In this document: piece after piece, positions 34,628 through 45,363 of the stretch | How the letters are laid out: each line of letters begins with the position of its first letter | Numbering within the stretch: position 1 is the first letter of the stretch | Source of the DNA: Pyrenopolyporus hunteri | Lineage: Eukaryota; Ascomycota; Sordariomycetes; Xylariales; Hypoxylaceae | Reading direction: 5' to 3' | NCBI GenBank assembly: GCA_902806595.1 | Contig: CADCXC010000005.1 | Coordinates: 1,302,001-1,366,000, forward strand | DNA length: 64,000 nucleotides | Notes under the pieces: model-generated | The model's database searches: none | What the model saw: only the letters and a program-made list of their open reading frames with translations | What the model was told of the DNA's origin: nothing | Made by a program: the position numbers and the translations under genes

Positions 34628-36068
34628 CTCCTTTCCCTTTCTGTTTCCCCCTTCTAATCAGATTTGGAAGCCTCGAGAGGACGAGATTTATATTTAGGTA
34701 CGCTTAGTAGATTTCGCTTCAAATCCCGAATTTGGTCACCTCTGTCTACGCCGGTCGAATCTCTTGTTTAGATAGGGCTTTCCGCGTAGCTCATGGCATA
34801 CGGCGGGGAGATAAAATAAGGAGGAAAGGGAAGGGGGGCCGGTATCATCCACGTTATGCGAGCCGATCCATTTGCATTGCGCGTACGTGCGCCATCCAAG
34901 CCCTATCCGAGCGGCTTTCGTGACTCGATCGAGAGCGCACGAAAGGACGCCGATACCTCGGTAGACACCTGGACAAGGCGTTGTGGAACAACATCTGGGT
35001 TGTAGAAAATAAATCTATAGGCTCGACACTTCTTAGAAGCTTAACACGAAGTCTCGAGTCACGGAAGTCACGGGCAGATGTGTTACCGTAGGCGTTGATA
35101 ATGATACGAGTACGGAGGGACGTCTGCGAGGGGGGCGTTGTGCGGCATCGTAAGGCAAGCAAACCCAGATCTAGAACGAGTTCGAGTCACCCACACGTAT
35201 TGTCAAGGAGGTTTAAAAAAGAAACAAAAAAAAAAACGCCTCTGCGAACCGCACGCTCTTCCCCATGACGTCGTGGCGTGGGATCATGCAGGCTCGACTG
35301 GACTACTACTCGATTGATATATGATAATCGTGTTAGTAACGCCCGATGATACGCAGAAGTGAGGCGGATAGGAAGGTCTCACAGCATTTTTTCTTATTCG
35401 AACCTGCAGTGGCTGGTATTCTATAAGATATTGCTATTATCTCTAGCCCTTCGTCTAATATAAATTTATATATACGACACAGAGCGTGTTCGCAAGAAAA
35501 GGTGTCCCCCCCGGAGCGGTCGTATACACACGACTCCTTGCGGGGAGAAAGGGGTTGGACCTGTCCACGATGCCACGGTCCGTTGATATCTGGTGATTTT
35601 TGAGGTTCGTGACAATATAGCGCTGGGCTGAATTGTATTATCTCGAGTCCTATGACGAGATACATGGAGAATGCATGCATCGATAGGGAATTATGGCGGC
35701 AAGGCACATTCGAGCTGCTATATTAATTTGCTCATCATATGGCTGCATGCCTCGATATGCAGTTTATAAATAACGAACCCCTGTACCGAGAGCGCCCAAG
35801 GAACCAGCAAGTCGGCTTGAAGTTACAGAGGGATGCCGGCATGCGCACACTCGATTATAAGTGGAAGGTGTCTTCTATAACCCCTATCTATATTTATATG
35901 AATGGCCAGCCGAATCGCCTTGGCATACTATATACTTTTGTATAATATATGTTTAGATGAAGCCAAAGTCGGATGATTCTCAGAAAAACAGATGGCGTCA
36001 TAATTATCATAGCTTATAGGATGTGTAATAGTACATAGCCGTATCATGAGCCGGGCCGCGAGTAGTCC
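34628..36068. other. Intergenic, 1.4 kb
   Basis: Promoter side of the acidic-protein gene and 3' flank of DNA ligase I. An A-rich tract sits near 35215-35236. I see no gene or RNA here. Confidence 0.45.
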
Positions 36069-38979
36069 TTAGTATTCGAAGTCATCGTCCACCGACGGTC
36101 CCTTACTCTTTGTCACGCTTTCCTGTTTTCTGTACATCTCTGCAACTTGACGGCTGCTCGTTGCCTCGTCGGGCTTCTTATCGTCCCTCACTTTGATAAA
36201 TCTCGGGAACCGTAAACTAATTCCCTTCTCGCCAGACGGGTCGACGCCCTCCTTCAGTCCAGCCTTATACCTTGGACTCAGGGTCAAATCTGCTGTTCGC
36301 ACTTCCCAGACGTAGCGTGGCTCAAACCAGACGTCCGGTTGGTGTTGTCCACCGGATGAGTGCGAGTAGAACGGTTTGGGACGGTCAATAACGATCTCAG
36401 ACAGCTGCTTGTGAAGCTCCTCGAGTACTTGCTCGGAGAAACCGGTTCCGATATTGCAGATCGTCTCGTATGTATCGGTGGCGGCGTTATAACAAGCCAG
36501 AAGGAAGGCGCCGTAAACAGACGTTCGCTTGCCTTTGCCATAGTAGGCGCCGAGTACTACAAGGTCAAGCGAGTCGCCGACTCCCGAGAGGTAATCTTTC
36601 TTGATCTATTTTGTCGTTAGTAATTACTAATTGCCACCAACCAGGCTTGATTGGAATCCTACCTTAAGCCAGTTTCGACTTCGTTTGCTGGGCTCGTATC
36701 CGCTCTCCGAACCGTCAAGCATCTTGACCATCAAGCCTTCACATGAGGCCTTGACGCTTTCGTCCAAGAACGCCTGAATCTCCTCGAGCTCCTGACCATT
36801 CATGTGCGTCGCAAAAGCAAACTCTCCCTCCACGGGTTGGAAAGCACTTTGAAGTAGTTCACGACGTTCTCGAAGCGGCTTCTCTACGACCGGTTCTCCG
36901 TTTAAGAAAAGTAGGTCGAAAGCGAAGACGCAAACTTTTACTTTCACATCCTCCAACTTGACATCCTTCTTTTTCCTCGTCATTAACTGTTGGAAAGGAA
37001 GCACTTTCTTCTCGGTTACATCCCAGGCCACCGTCTCGCAGTCAAGCACGAAGCTTTTGGTGCCGTCTTTGACCCATGTATGAAGCTTTGCAAGGATATC
37101 AGGATACTTCTTGGACAAATCTTCCGAGTTTCGCGAGAAGATTGACGCAACACCCTTGGCAGCTTCTTTCGTGGCTCCGGGGAGAGCGTTTATGAACTCG
37201 TCCGCATGCTCCTTGGCGACGTAATGGATCTGGGCCCTCTCGCCATCGTACTTATATTCGCAGGTAAATGTCTGGTTTTCGAATCGATCGAGAACCTCCG
37301 TGATTGCCTTGGTAGGCTTGGCAAGCATAGGCTTCAAAGGTACCCCTGGGCGAAGCTTGCAGGTTTCCTTCAGCCTCATGATGCCGTTCTTGAGCATCGC
37401 AGGAATGATCACGTCCCAGCTGGGAAGTTCACTATCTTTAACGTTAGCATTGTAAATTGACGCACTCAAGGGCCTTACTAACCTGTAAACCGTCTTCAGC
37501 ATAGCTTCTGCTTCTTCCATCTCTTTAGTGCTAGGGACTTTTCCTTTTTGTTCCGCTTCATGGCAGATCATTGCCTGTGCTATGGAAACGAGAACCGTCT
37601 TCTCTGCTAGGCCTAGCCTAAGCTTTCCTTCAAGGAATCGGATCAAGTATTTGGCTTCACTGGGGCCGCCCTTATCCTTGGTGATGTCGACCTTGCCGCT
37701 TGAGTGAGCATCAGCAGCTGATAGTAGTTTTTTAATTCCGTCGACTTTCCTGCCCTGAGCACCGTTTCCAGTCACGGTTGCAATGTCCATTAGGCCCTTA
37801 TGCACACCTCTGACAGTCAATGGCTTGGGCTTGAACATAGTGGGCTGAGTCGATCTGCTCTTCACTGCAACAAGGCCCAGATCGCCAATTTCTTTCTGGT
37901 CTGCTTTTATGACCTGTAAACTACGACCCGTAGTTTCCCCTATAGCCTTCATGATGAGCGACTCGCCAATACCGAGCTCGATGCCGGCATAATCTGGGGC
38001 TAGTTTGTTAATCATTAACAACACCGTCGGGAGAAAGTCGTCGGGGGTCAGGCGTAGGACTTGTCGAAGAAACAAGGAACAATACTCGGTGATCACAAGT
38101 CGTTTCGACGTAAGTTCGATGAGTGAGAAGGTTGTGCACAAGGCGGCGTAAGGCACCGGTGTGCCGGGTTCCCAATCCGGATACGGGTCTTTCGCCTTGC
38201 CCTGAAGCTTGGTCTGAATCTTCTCCCGAGCCTTCGCTGCAACTTCGGGCTTCTCTTCCTCATCTTCGTCCTCCTTCTCTATGTCAGATGCTGACTCCGA
38301 GGCCGTCTCCTTGGCGGCGTCGTCATCTTCTTGCTTGATGGGTGACGGCGCTTCCTCCTTGACAGCGGCGGGCTTAGGGTCGGACTTTTTTGGTCTTCCT
38401 CGTTTCTTTGGTTTAGGCGGCTCTACATCGGCCATTGCCTCGTCTTCGTCCTCATCTTCCTCGATTCTGGGCCGGCCCTTGCGTGGTCTTTTTACCAGGG
38501 GTGCCTCTTCCTCAACCTCCTCTTCGGGCTCTTCAGCCTCAACCTTGACCTTTGTAGGGGATTGTTTTGTCTTGCCTTTCGCGGGGGAGCTTGATCGGGA
38601 TCGCTTTCGAGTGTCTGATTACGTTAATTAGCTCAGAGCTTGGTATAATAGAGGCTTCGAAGAGTGGTTCCCACCTTTTACGGGGTCGGCGTCTTTTTCT
38701 TTTGCGGCAGCGGCAGACTTCCGTTTTGGCGACGGTGCTTTTTCGTCGTCGCTGGGGGCGGACTCGGGCTCCTCCTTCGCCTTCTTGGTCGACTTCGTAC
38801 TAAACGAAAGTTTCGATTGCTGGGGCGCAGGTTTGGGGCCGTTGGGCTGTCCGAAGAACTTTCTGATGCGAGCGTTAACAAAGAGTATCTTTTATTACGA
38901 GATGATATACAAGGAAGACCCACCCTAAGGTGGTCTGCGAAGATCTTACATACCCCAAGGTGGCTTGCTTGGGCGCCAT
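36069..38979 (-). CDS. lig1: ATP-dependent DNA ligase I (Cdc9)
   Basis: Predicted 900 aa from four exons: 38979-38954, 38862-38675, 38614-36663 and 36605-36069, all in frame. The N-terminus carries a PCNA-interacting PIP box, Q5-x2-L8-x2-F11-F12 (QATLGKFF), split by intron 1. A long basic and acidic nuclear-type tail follows to about residue 210 (KRGRPKK, KRPRKGRPR). The DNA-binding domain begins near PYAALCTTFSLIE. The nucleotidyltransferase motif I is EYKYDGERAQIH with the lysine to be adenylated at about K526. Later motifs include FVLDCETVAWD, FDLLFLNGE, EGLMVKMLDG and WLKIKKDY, the last created by joining exons 3 and 4. It seals Okazaki fragments and excision-repair nicks in the nucleus. 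Length agrees with fungal Cdc9 proteins with long N-termini. It shares a 490-bp divergent promoter with HTD2. Confidence 0.97.
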
Positions 38980-39469
38980 TGTGAGCAGTCTGGTAGACGT
39001 GCCCGTTACAGCTTGGAGCAGAAGGCGACGGAAAGCCAGATTGTAGGAATTGATGTTTTGGGGGAGATTCAATCCCCGTTTTAAGTAAAAGGCGCCTCCA
39101 ACCGAATTCATGTACATGTAATTTTGTATCGAAGTATGTATCACGCGATTGGTTCATGCACAATGCCAGGCAGAAGGTGCAACCATGAAATTCCCCTACC
39201 AAAGGTACCTGTCGGCTGGGGTATAGGCATGCAACGCGACTGCTTTTTTTTTTAACCGCGTTAAATGGAATAGTGACGCGAAACTTGCAGGCATCATACA
39301 GTGCGCAATCGCTTACTTATCAATACACACCGTATTAAGCTTTATCGATAAGATATCTCGGCTCATATGACGCCGATGATGCCGTATCGGCCTTTACTCA
39401 TCGACCTCGCAATCTATTTCTGGAGTTGTCACTGCCTAGAGCTGAACCTGGACCTCCAAGGATGAAAAC
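38980..39469. promoter_or_regulatory. Divergent promoter between DNA ligase I and HTD2
   Basis: The 490 bp separating the two ATGs must serve both genes. It contains a T-rich tract near 39243-39253, a cluster of three CGCG-cored boxes (39234-39283), and a pyrimidine stretch before HTD2. No ORF in it is supported. Confidence 0.6.
39234..39283. promoter_or_regulatory. Cluster of MCB/E2F-like boxes (ACGCGA, CCGCGT, ACGCGAAA)
   Basis: Three CGCG-cored motifs within 50 bp: ACGCGA at 39234-39239, CCGCGT at 39256-39261 and ACGCGAAA at 39276-39283. They match the MluI-cell-cycle-box/SBF-MBF type of site that drives G1/S expression of replication genes, including CDC9 in yeast. Binding here is inferred. 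Confidence 0.5.
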
Positions 39470-39473
39470 ATGA
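39462..39473 (+). promoter_or_regulatory. Three-codon upstream ORF overlapping the HTD2 start codon
   Basis: ATG-AAA-ACA-TGA, whose stop codon shares bases with the HTD2 initiation codon (ATGA overlap at 39470-39473). The position suggests termination-reinitiation or leaky scanning, if the transcript starts upstream of it. Confidence 0.55.
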
Positions 39474-40706
39474 ATGTTCTTCGTATAGCACCACGCCAAT
39501 TCCGAAGGCCCCAATGCCTAGGCCTACCAGCTCCTGGACTTGGCCGCTCGGGTTTGCGCCGTGGCTATAGCGACTCCAATGGCTCCCTCCGAGGTAACAT
39601 CGAGACCATCCGGGGGGAAATGCTGGCGCGTCCACCTCAGCTAAGCTGGGACGTCATGTCGCCAACCAACTCCTCCCTTCTCAACATTGCCCTAGCCGAC
39701 TTCATACCCGACTCCTGTCAAGCCCCCGCATATCAGATCGGAGCCAAGTACATCGGGGACGTTGACGGCACGTTCGAGCTCCCGCAGGCGCACCACCTCG
39801 TGTACTTCCCGCTGCAAAAGACCGCCGAGGAGCTCTGCCCCGACGGCACGGATCCCCTGCACAGCCCCGGCGCGCCGTTCGTCCGGCGCATGTGGGCGGG
39901 CGGCTCCATCGAGTTCAACGACGACTTCCGGCTGGACTCGGCCTCGGTGATGTGCCGGGAGAGCGTGGACGAGGTCACGGTCAAGGGGCCCGAGGGCCAG
40001 GAGAAGATCTTCGTCGACGTGCTGCGCGAGTACATGCGGCGGCCGGACTTCGAGAGCACTCGCCTCAAGGGCCTGCCCATGGCTCGGGGGATAAGCGAAC
40101 GGCGAGGCCTGGTGTTCATGCGCGGGGTGAGTAAGGAGCAGGCTCGTGAAGACCTCGCGAAGGCGGCGAAGGGAAGGGGCCGGGTTGTCAAGGGTATGTC
40201 AATGATATTTATTAATATACACCATCCTTCGTCAATGAGATTTGAATATTCTTTCCCATTTTTGTCTGCGAGCCGCGTAATCATAGCTGAGAATATAGTA
40301 AAAAGCCCCTAATCCCCCCGATTTCTCTATCACGCTCACGCCAACACCAACACTCCTCTTCCATTACAGCGCGTTGACGTTCAACGCGCATTTAATCCAC
40401 CTGGACCCGGAGTTCTGTCGCGTAGTGGAAGGCCACCGTAACTTGCTTGTCCATGGCCCCCTCTCACTCACCCTGATGCTCTCCGTGCTGAGGTCGCGGT
40501 TGGAGCCGGGTGAGAAGGTTCGTAAAATTGACTACCGGAACCTCGCTCCCCTCTACGTTAACGAACCCATGAGTGTCTGCGTTAGGTTCGTTGGGGATGA
40601 GGAGGAGTCTGTTGATGTCAAGTCCCGAAAATGGGAAGTTTGGGTAGAGGGTCAGGACGGGGGCCTTAGTGTAAGAGGCACTGCCGTGAGCCGGAGATCT
40701 ATATAA
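39470..40706 (+). CDS. htd2: Mitochondrial 3-hydroxyacyl-thioester dehydratase HTD2 (hot-dog fold)
   Basis: Predicted 374 aa from exons 39470-40193 and 40306-40706. Exon 2 must begin at 40306, because the segment reading PPDFSITLTPTPTLLFHYS immediately before ALTFNAHLIHLD is conserved in the family; the later AG at 40369 would break the frame. The N-terminus (MNVLRIAPRQFRRPQCLG...LRRGYS) is basic, free of acidic residues and typical of a mitochondrial targeting peptide. The C-terminal half has the MaoC-like hydratase signature FNAHLIHLDPEFCRVVEGHRNLLVHGPL. HTD2 catalyses the dehydration step of type II fatty-acid synthesis in mitochondria, needed for lipoic acid and respiratory function. Exon 1 is markedly GC-rich compared with exon 2. 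The main ATG overlaps a tiny upstream ORF. Confidence 0.9.
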
Positions 40707-41713
40707 TTGATAGGACCCGGTGCTAGACAAGGTGCTGTTACCGATGCCGAAGATGCCAATTGATGATGGTGGCTAGGATGTTTTATGATTAGGGTGCCAC
40801 AACGAAGACGGCTAGAAGAACTCGTTGTACTATACCCTCTATCGTGTCGTAAGTCGAGTCGTTTCCATAACGGGACAAACTATAATGCCTAGGTATACGA
40901 GTTCAGGTTCTATCAACTCACCATAGCTTGGAAGTGTATGAAGTTAGTCATCGCAGAAGACGCATCAGACACAGTTATAGAAGACGCAGCAACAAAATAG
41001 CAACAGGATTCCCGTTTTATCTTCATATTTCTACGACACCATGTAAGGTAATTCGATGCATATAAGTACAGGCTTCTGGATCTGCAGAATGGAGAAATCA
41101 TCAGTAATCGTCCCGGTTCGTTCGCTCTCATGCATTTGAGTCCACCACCTTTAGCCCAGCACGGTTTAAGCTCGGCGCAGCTGCGCAGATATTCTCGTCA
41201 AAATTGCCAACACCACAAACCAAAGACTAGCAAGAAGCTTAAGATTCGAAACCCCCATCTCCGTTTCGCCGCGTTAATGCATCATTTTTTATAAATTTCA
41301 TGTTTCACCTGTGAAATCAGGATCTCTCTATCACCACCTATCGGATGAAGTCACTATAAAGTCATCCTCGAAGCAGGAGGTTAGAAGGCTCCTGATGGTT
41401 GTAGCATGCCGATCCATAACAGTCGTAAAATAATTAGTGACATCCCGTAAGTGGATGTCGTCGTCAATAAAATGGGTCGAAGGTTGCCGTTAACGAATCA
41501 TCCCGTTACCACCGAGCGAAAAGACTCTGTTAGCGAATGGATAAACGTTGATCAGCATCGGCGTCAATATTCGATAATCACAGGGGTGTTCTTCGATCTC
41601 GACGCCGGCAAACCCGACTTCGTAATGCTGAGAATTGAACCATCGATCGTTGCAAAGGGGGTATCGGGAAGCGATTATTTCGAACAAGATGAAATCATTC
41701 CTCCCACCCACTT
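40707..41713. other. Convergent 3' flanks of HTD2 and STE11
   Basis: About 1 kb between two convergent stop codons. ORFs at 41451-41717 on either strand overlap the STE11 end and show no domain. No gene is supported. Confidence 0.45.
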
Positions 41714-44556
41714 TTAAGTAATGGGAGCTAGGAATGGGCTGAGCATAAGCTCATCCGCGCTCGGTCTCAGATTATGGTCTATCTCAAAGGTTTGACTCAA
41801 GAACTTGGTCGCCTCGGGGCTCGCACTCTCCGGGATCGTAGGGGCGGCCTTACCACCACCGATCTTAAAGATAGCTTGTAATTGGCTGCAGTCCGGGAAA
41901 GGGTGCGTTCCGGTCATCATCTCGACGACCAGGCAACCGAGGGACCAAATATCTGCTTTGCGTGTGTACGAGGTCTGCTTAACAACTTCAGGGGCCATCC
42001 AAAACACCGAGCCCTGCAAGGATGGCCGGTGCTTGTTATTGTTGGCGCCGCTAAGAATATTGGACGCTTCTAACTTCTTGCTGATTCCGAAATCGGAAAT
42101 CTTTATCGTCCCCTTGTTGTCGACGAGGATATTTGCGCCTTTGATATCGCGGTGGATGATATCCCGATTGTGTAGATAGGAGAGCCCATTCAGAATTTGC
42201 CTAACGAAGCTGCGGACGAGAGGCTCGGGTAATGCGCCATAAGAGTTGAGCATTGTCTGGACGGAGCCGCCCGGGACATATTCGAGGAAAATGTTGAGGT
42301 GTTCGGCCGAAGAACTACAGCCGAGGTATTGCACAATATTCGCGTGCCGAAGATCACGGAGTAGACCAATCTCCCGCTTGAGAGCCTCGATCATACTCTT
42401 CTTTCGAGCATCTGTCGCGCTGTTGGCACCGGGTGATGGCGTCTCGACTTGCTTTACGGCGAGAAGCTCGCCGGTCACGGCGTGCAAAGCCAAATAAACG
42501 CTACCGAACGAACCCTGGCCGATCAACGCTCCCTTCATCCATTTGTTGTCATCCCACGACTCTCCTGCGAGGAAGCTCTGGAGCTCCTCGTCAGCGTCCT
42601 CACCATCCTCACTCAGGGCTTGGGTGATTTCCTTCAGAGAGCCGGAACCGTGGGTGCTGGATTCGTCAAAATAGCTTTGGCGAACATGGCCATCGGGATC
42701 TGTGATGTTGATCGTATTACCATCGGAGCCGCTATCCGCAAATGAAACGTAGGACTTGCGGTTAGGTTCGATGGGAGATTCCTCTTGAAGAGTGTCTAGG
42801 ACCGACGAAGCTATCGAGTCTCGGAAGGAGTGCGGCATACGCCCTTGATTCTCACGAGCCCTAACCTTAGCAAGCTGACCACTGTTCAGCCACGAATCGG
42901 CAATTGTCGGAATGGGCGGTGCATCCTGAATACTAGATGCGAAGCTTAGGTTGCTGGCGACACTTAATCGGCTGTTTACCTTACTAAGGCGAGTGGACCG
43001 ACGCATAGACAGCCGCGCAGTTCGATCGATATCTTCCCTGGGATGATCAGGGAAGTAGGACGTAAGATCGGAAGTAATCAGCTCGCTGGGAGGTCTCAAC
43101 CCGCCGAACTGTCTTAGCATCCTCTTTTGCCTCGGACCGGCCATTGTCTCACTAGGAGCGGGCCGCTCTAGGTCCATTGCGGCATTGTGCAGGTTCCTCT
43201 CACGATCCTGGAAAGAGATCGGCGACAGCGGCTGCTGAAGCCCTTCATTCCAGCTCTCGCCTAACAACTTCTGTACCTTTAACTGGCTCCTCTTGTCTTG
43301 CACGCTCTCGAGGGCGCGGTTATGAGATTGTTGGGCCTCCTCCATAGCAATTGAAGCGGCTCGTTGTAGCTCGGTCTCTCCAGGCTCTCCGGAAGGTACT
43401 CTCCGGAGGATTAGACGATTTCTCTCGGGCCGCTTCTGGTCCTTGATGATGCGCCACAGTTCGGTATCGCCGAGACGACGACATTGCTTAGGGTCGGGGT
43501 CAACACCGGCTAATACCCAGAAACAATAATTGCGATCATGATCCTCCCGCAAGGCAAACTTTCGTAACGTCACTCGCATTACTTCTTCGCAGGTGTTGCA
43601 GTCCGCGATCTTGACGACTTTCGTGACGCCACCGGTTGAGATGACGCGAATGACGTCTTGACCCTGTGGTAAAGCAGCCATCAGCGAACCATCCTGACTC
43701 GAGGCATTTCTCGTGTGTGTAATTACCAGACGGGCTGGCATGGTTGGCGAGCCAGGTCCTCGGCCGGTCGAGTTGGGTGTCGTGTTACTCATATACGGCT
43801 GGTTCCGGTACCTCTGCTGACCGGCGCTACGGAGGTCAGCGCTAGGCAGAGGCGAGTTCGGTCGTGACGAGACGGGCTTCGCCATATCGGCCATCGAGGT
43901 CATGGGCAGGGTCGACATATCGATCTGGCGGGAAAACCTCTTACTCGACGACGTGGCAATACCACGACCGCCAGAGTTAGGATGCCGCGGCGATCCGACC
44001 GAGGGGGCGTATTGAGGATCTAGCCCCCCAAAAGAATCCTAAAAAAAAAGGTGTCAGAGGGACATCTCAGCCAAATTCTCGGTTCGGTCCAAAAAGCTCT
44101 TCGTCAACATGGCGGCGCATGCACCCGGTGATAACTTACCCGATTCCGTCGCTTCTGGTTTGCGTAGGCCTTTGTCCTGAGTTTCTTAATACCTAGGAAC
44201 AACCGAACCCTATCGCCGACCTTGTCGATGCCCATCTCCTTGAGAACCTCCTTATCCATCTCCAACAAGTTCTCGCCATTGATGTTATTCTTCCTGAATA
44301 ACTTCTCATACTCGCCACACTTGACGCTCCTCAGATATTCGCATACTTGATCTTCGGTCCAGTTCTTAACTGCATCGGGACCGTCAATATCGGAGAATTC
44401 GGACTCGGTTGGGCTCGCGAATGTTTGTCCCGTGGAGAGGAGAACTGGGGGTCTCCTCGCGGGCACCGCAGCGGACGATTGGGCGCTCGAAACCAGAGTA
44501 GAGTTCGACGAGGCCAGCGAAGCTGGGAACGACGACTTCGACGCTAACATAGCCAT
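41714..44556 (-). CDS. ste11: STE11/NRC-1 family MAPK kinase kinase
   Basis: Predicted 913 aa from exons 44556-44140 and 44038-41714, joined in phase 0 (GTAAGT donor, TTTTTAG acceptor). Domain order: SAM domain at about 62-128 (NWTEDQVCEYLRSV...LLEMDKEVLKEMGI), a Ras-association-like ubiquitin fold at about 267-353 (VIRVISTGG...LILRRVPSG), a Ser-rich regulatory linker, and a protein kinase at 639-908. The kinase has GQGSFGSVY, the ATP-binding K668 in AVKQV, HRDIKGANIL (D769), DFG at 788-790 and GSVFWMAPEV. This order is diagnostic for Ste11/SteC/NRC-1, the top kinase of the fungal pheromone, cell-fusion and invasive-growth MAPK cascade, which also feeds osmostress signalling. SAM recruits the Ste50 adaptor. 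A second in-frame ATG follows at codon 3. A three-codon upstream ORF ends 25 nt before the start. Confidence 0.97.
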
Positions 44557-44581
44557 TATAAATGAATGTCAACGGTTACTG

Positions 44582-44593
44582 TCAGGTACGCAT
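44582..44593 (-). promoter_or_regulatory. Three-codon upstream ORF before STE11
   Basis: ATG-CGT-ACC-TGA on the minus strand ends 25 nt before the STE11 initiation codon. Its presence in the mRNA depends on the unmapped transcription start. Confidence 0.45.
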
Positions 44594-45159
44594 GAGTAAG
44601 GATCGGGGGGCCCGGTGTAATAGAAAAGAGAGAAGAGTAGAGTAGAGTAGAGAAAAATAGAGAATAATATAATTTCTTTATTTCCAGCTCTTTTTTAATC
44701 CTTCTTCCCTTTTTCCTTTTTATTTTCCCCTTGGTGAATTGAACAAAGGGTGGTTTGCCCAACGGCTTATCTTCGCTGATGTTGTCGAAACCCCAGACTA
44801 AATTAGAGATGTCCCGCAAGTCGAGAAAGAGAGAGGGATTGAGGTGCGTCGATGACAGGAGTGTGGAGCGTGGGTTTTTGAGGATTGGGATCGGGGCAAT
44901 TAATTACAGGAAAGACGATTTACAGACTTACAGGTACCTGAGTTGAGGTAGCGGGCTAGAGTTCGTTGGTGTTGGTCTAACTGGCGCTTGACTTGCCAAG
45001 GGTCTTTCTTAGATGCAGGCTGACCCAGCCCCACCTCCTTATAATAGCTAAGTCGAGGCACACAGGTGGGATCGTTGGGTACCTCTTAGGGATTTGCGAG
45101 CAAGGAAGGGGCATGCCGGGTGTACAGTATATCTGAGGTGGGCTCGTACTCATAGAATG

Positions 45160-45216
45160 CCTACATGTAGGTACCTAGGTAGGTATGTATGTATAAGGGC
45201 AGGTAGGTATATGTAC
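45160..45216. repeat. TAGG/CCTA palindromic cluster
   Basis: One of the longest clusters: CTACATGTAGGTACCTAGGTA followed by more GTAGGTAT units, with overlapping palindromes. Confidence 0.75.
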
Positions 45217-45333
45217 AATACACACATGTTTTGCTAGTGAAGCCCTCCAGCTGCCGTGGGTTTCACTCTGCTGCCGCTAGGCACAGTTGGTGGCCACCCG
45301 GCCGCGGAACATTGATCTACAGCAGTCGCTATA

Positions 45334-45363
45334 CTAGGTACCTAGTGTAGGTACGCCTACCTA
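45334..45363. repeat. TAGG/CCTA palindromic cluster
   Basis: Contains CTAGGTACCTAG, a 12-bp perfect palindrome, followed by further GTAGGTAC units. Confidence 0.75.

Noticed and set aside
40370..40706. HTD2 exon 2 starting after the CAG at 40367-40369
   Set aside because: With the phase of exon 1 this gives a stop at once and loses the conserved TLTPTPTLLFHYS segment; the acceptor at 40305 fixes both.
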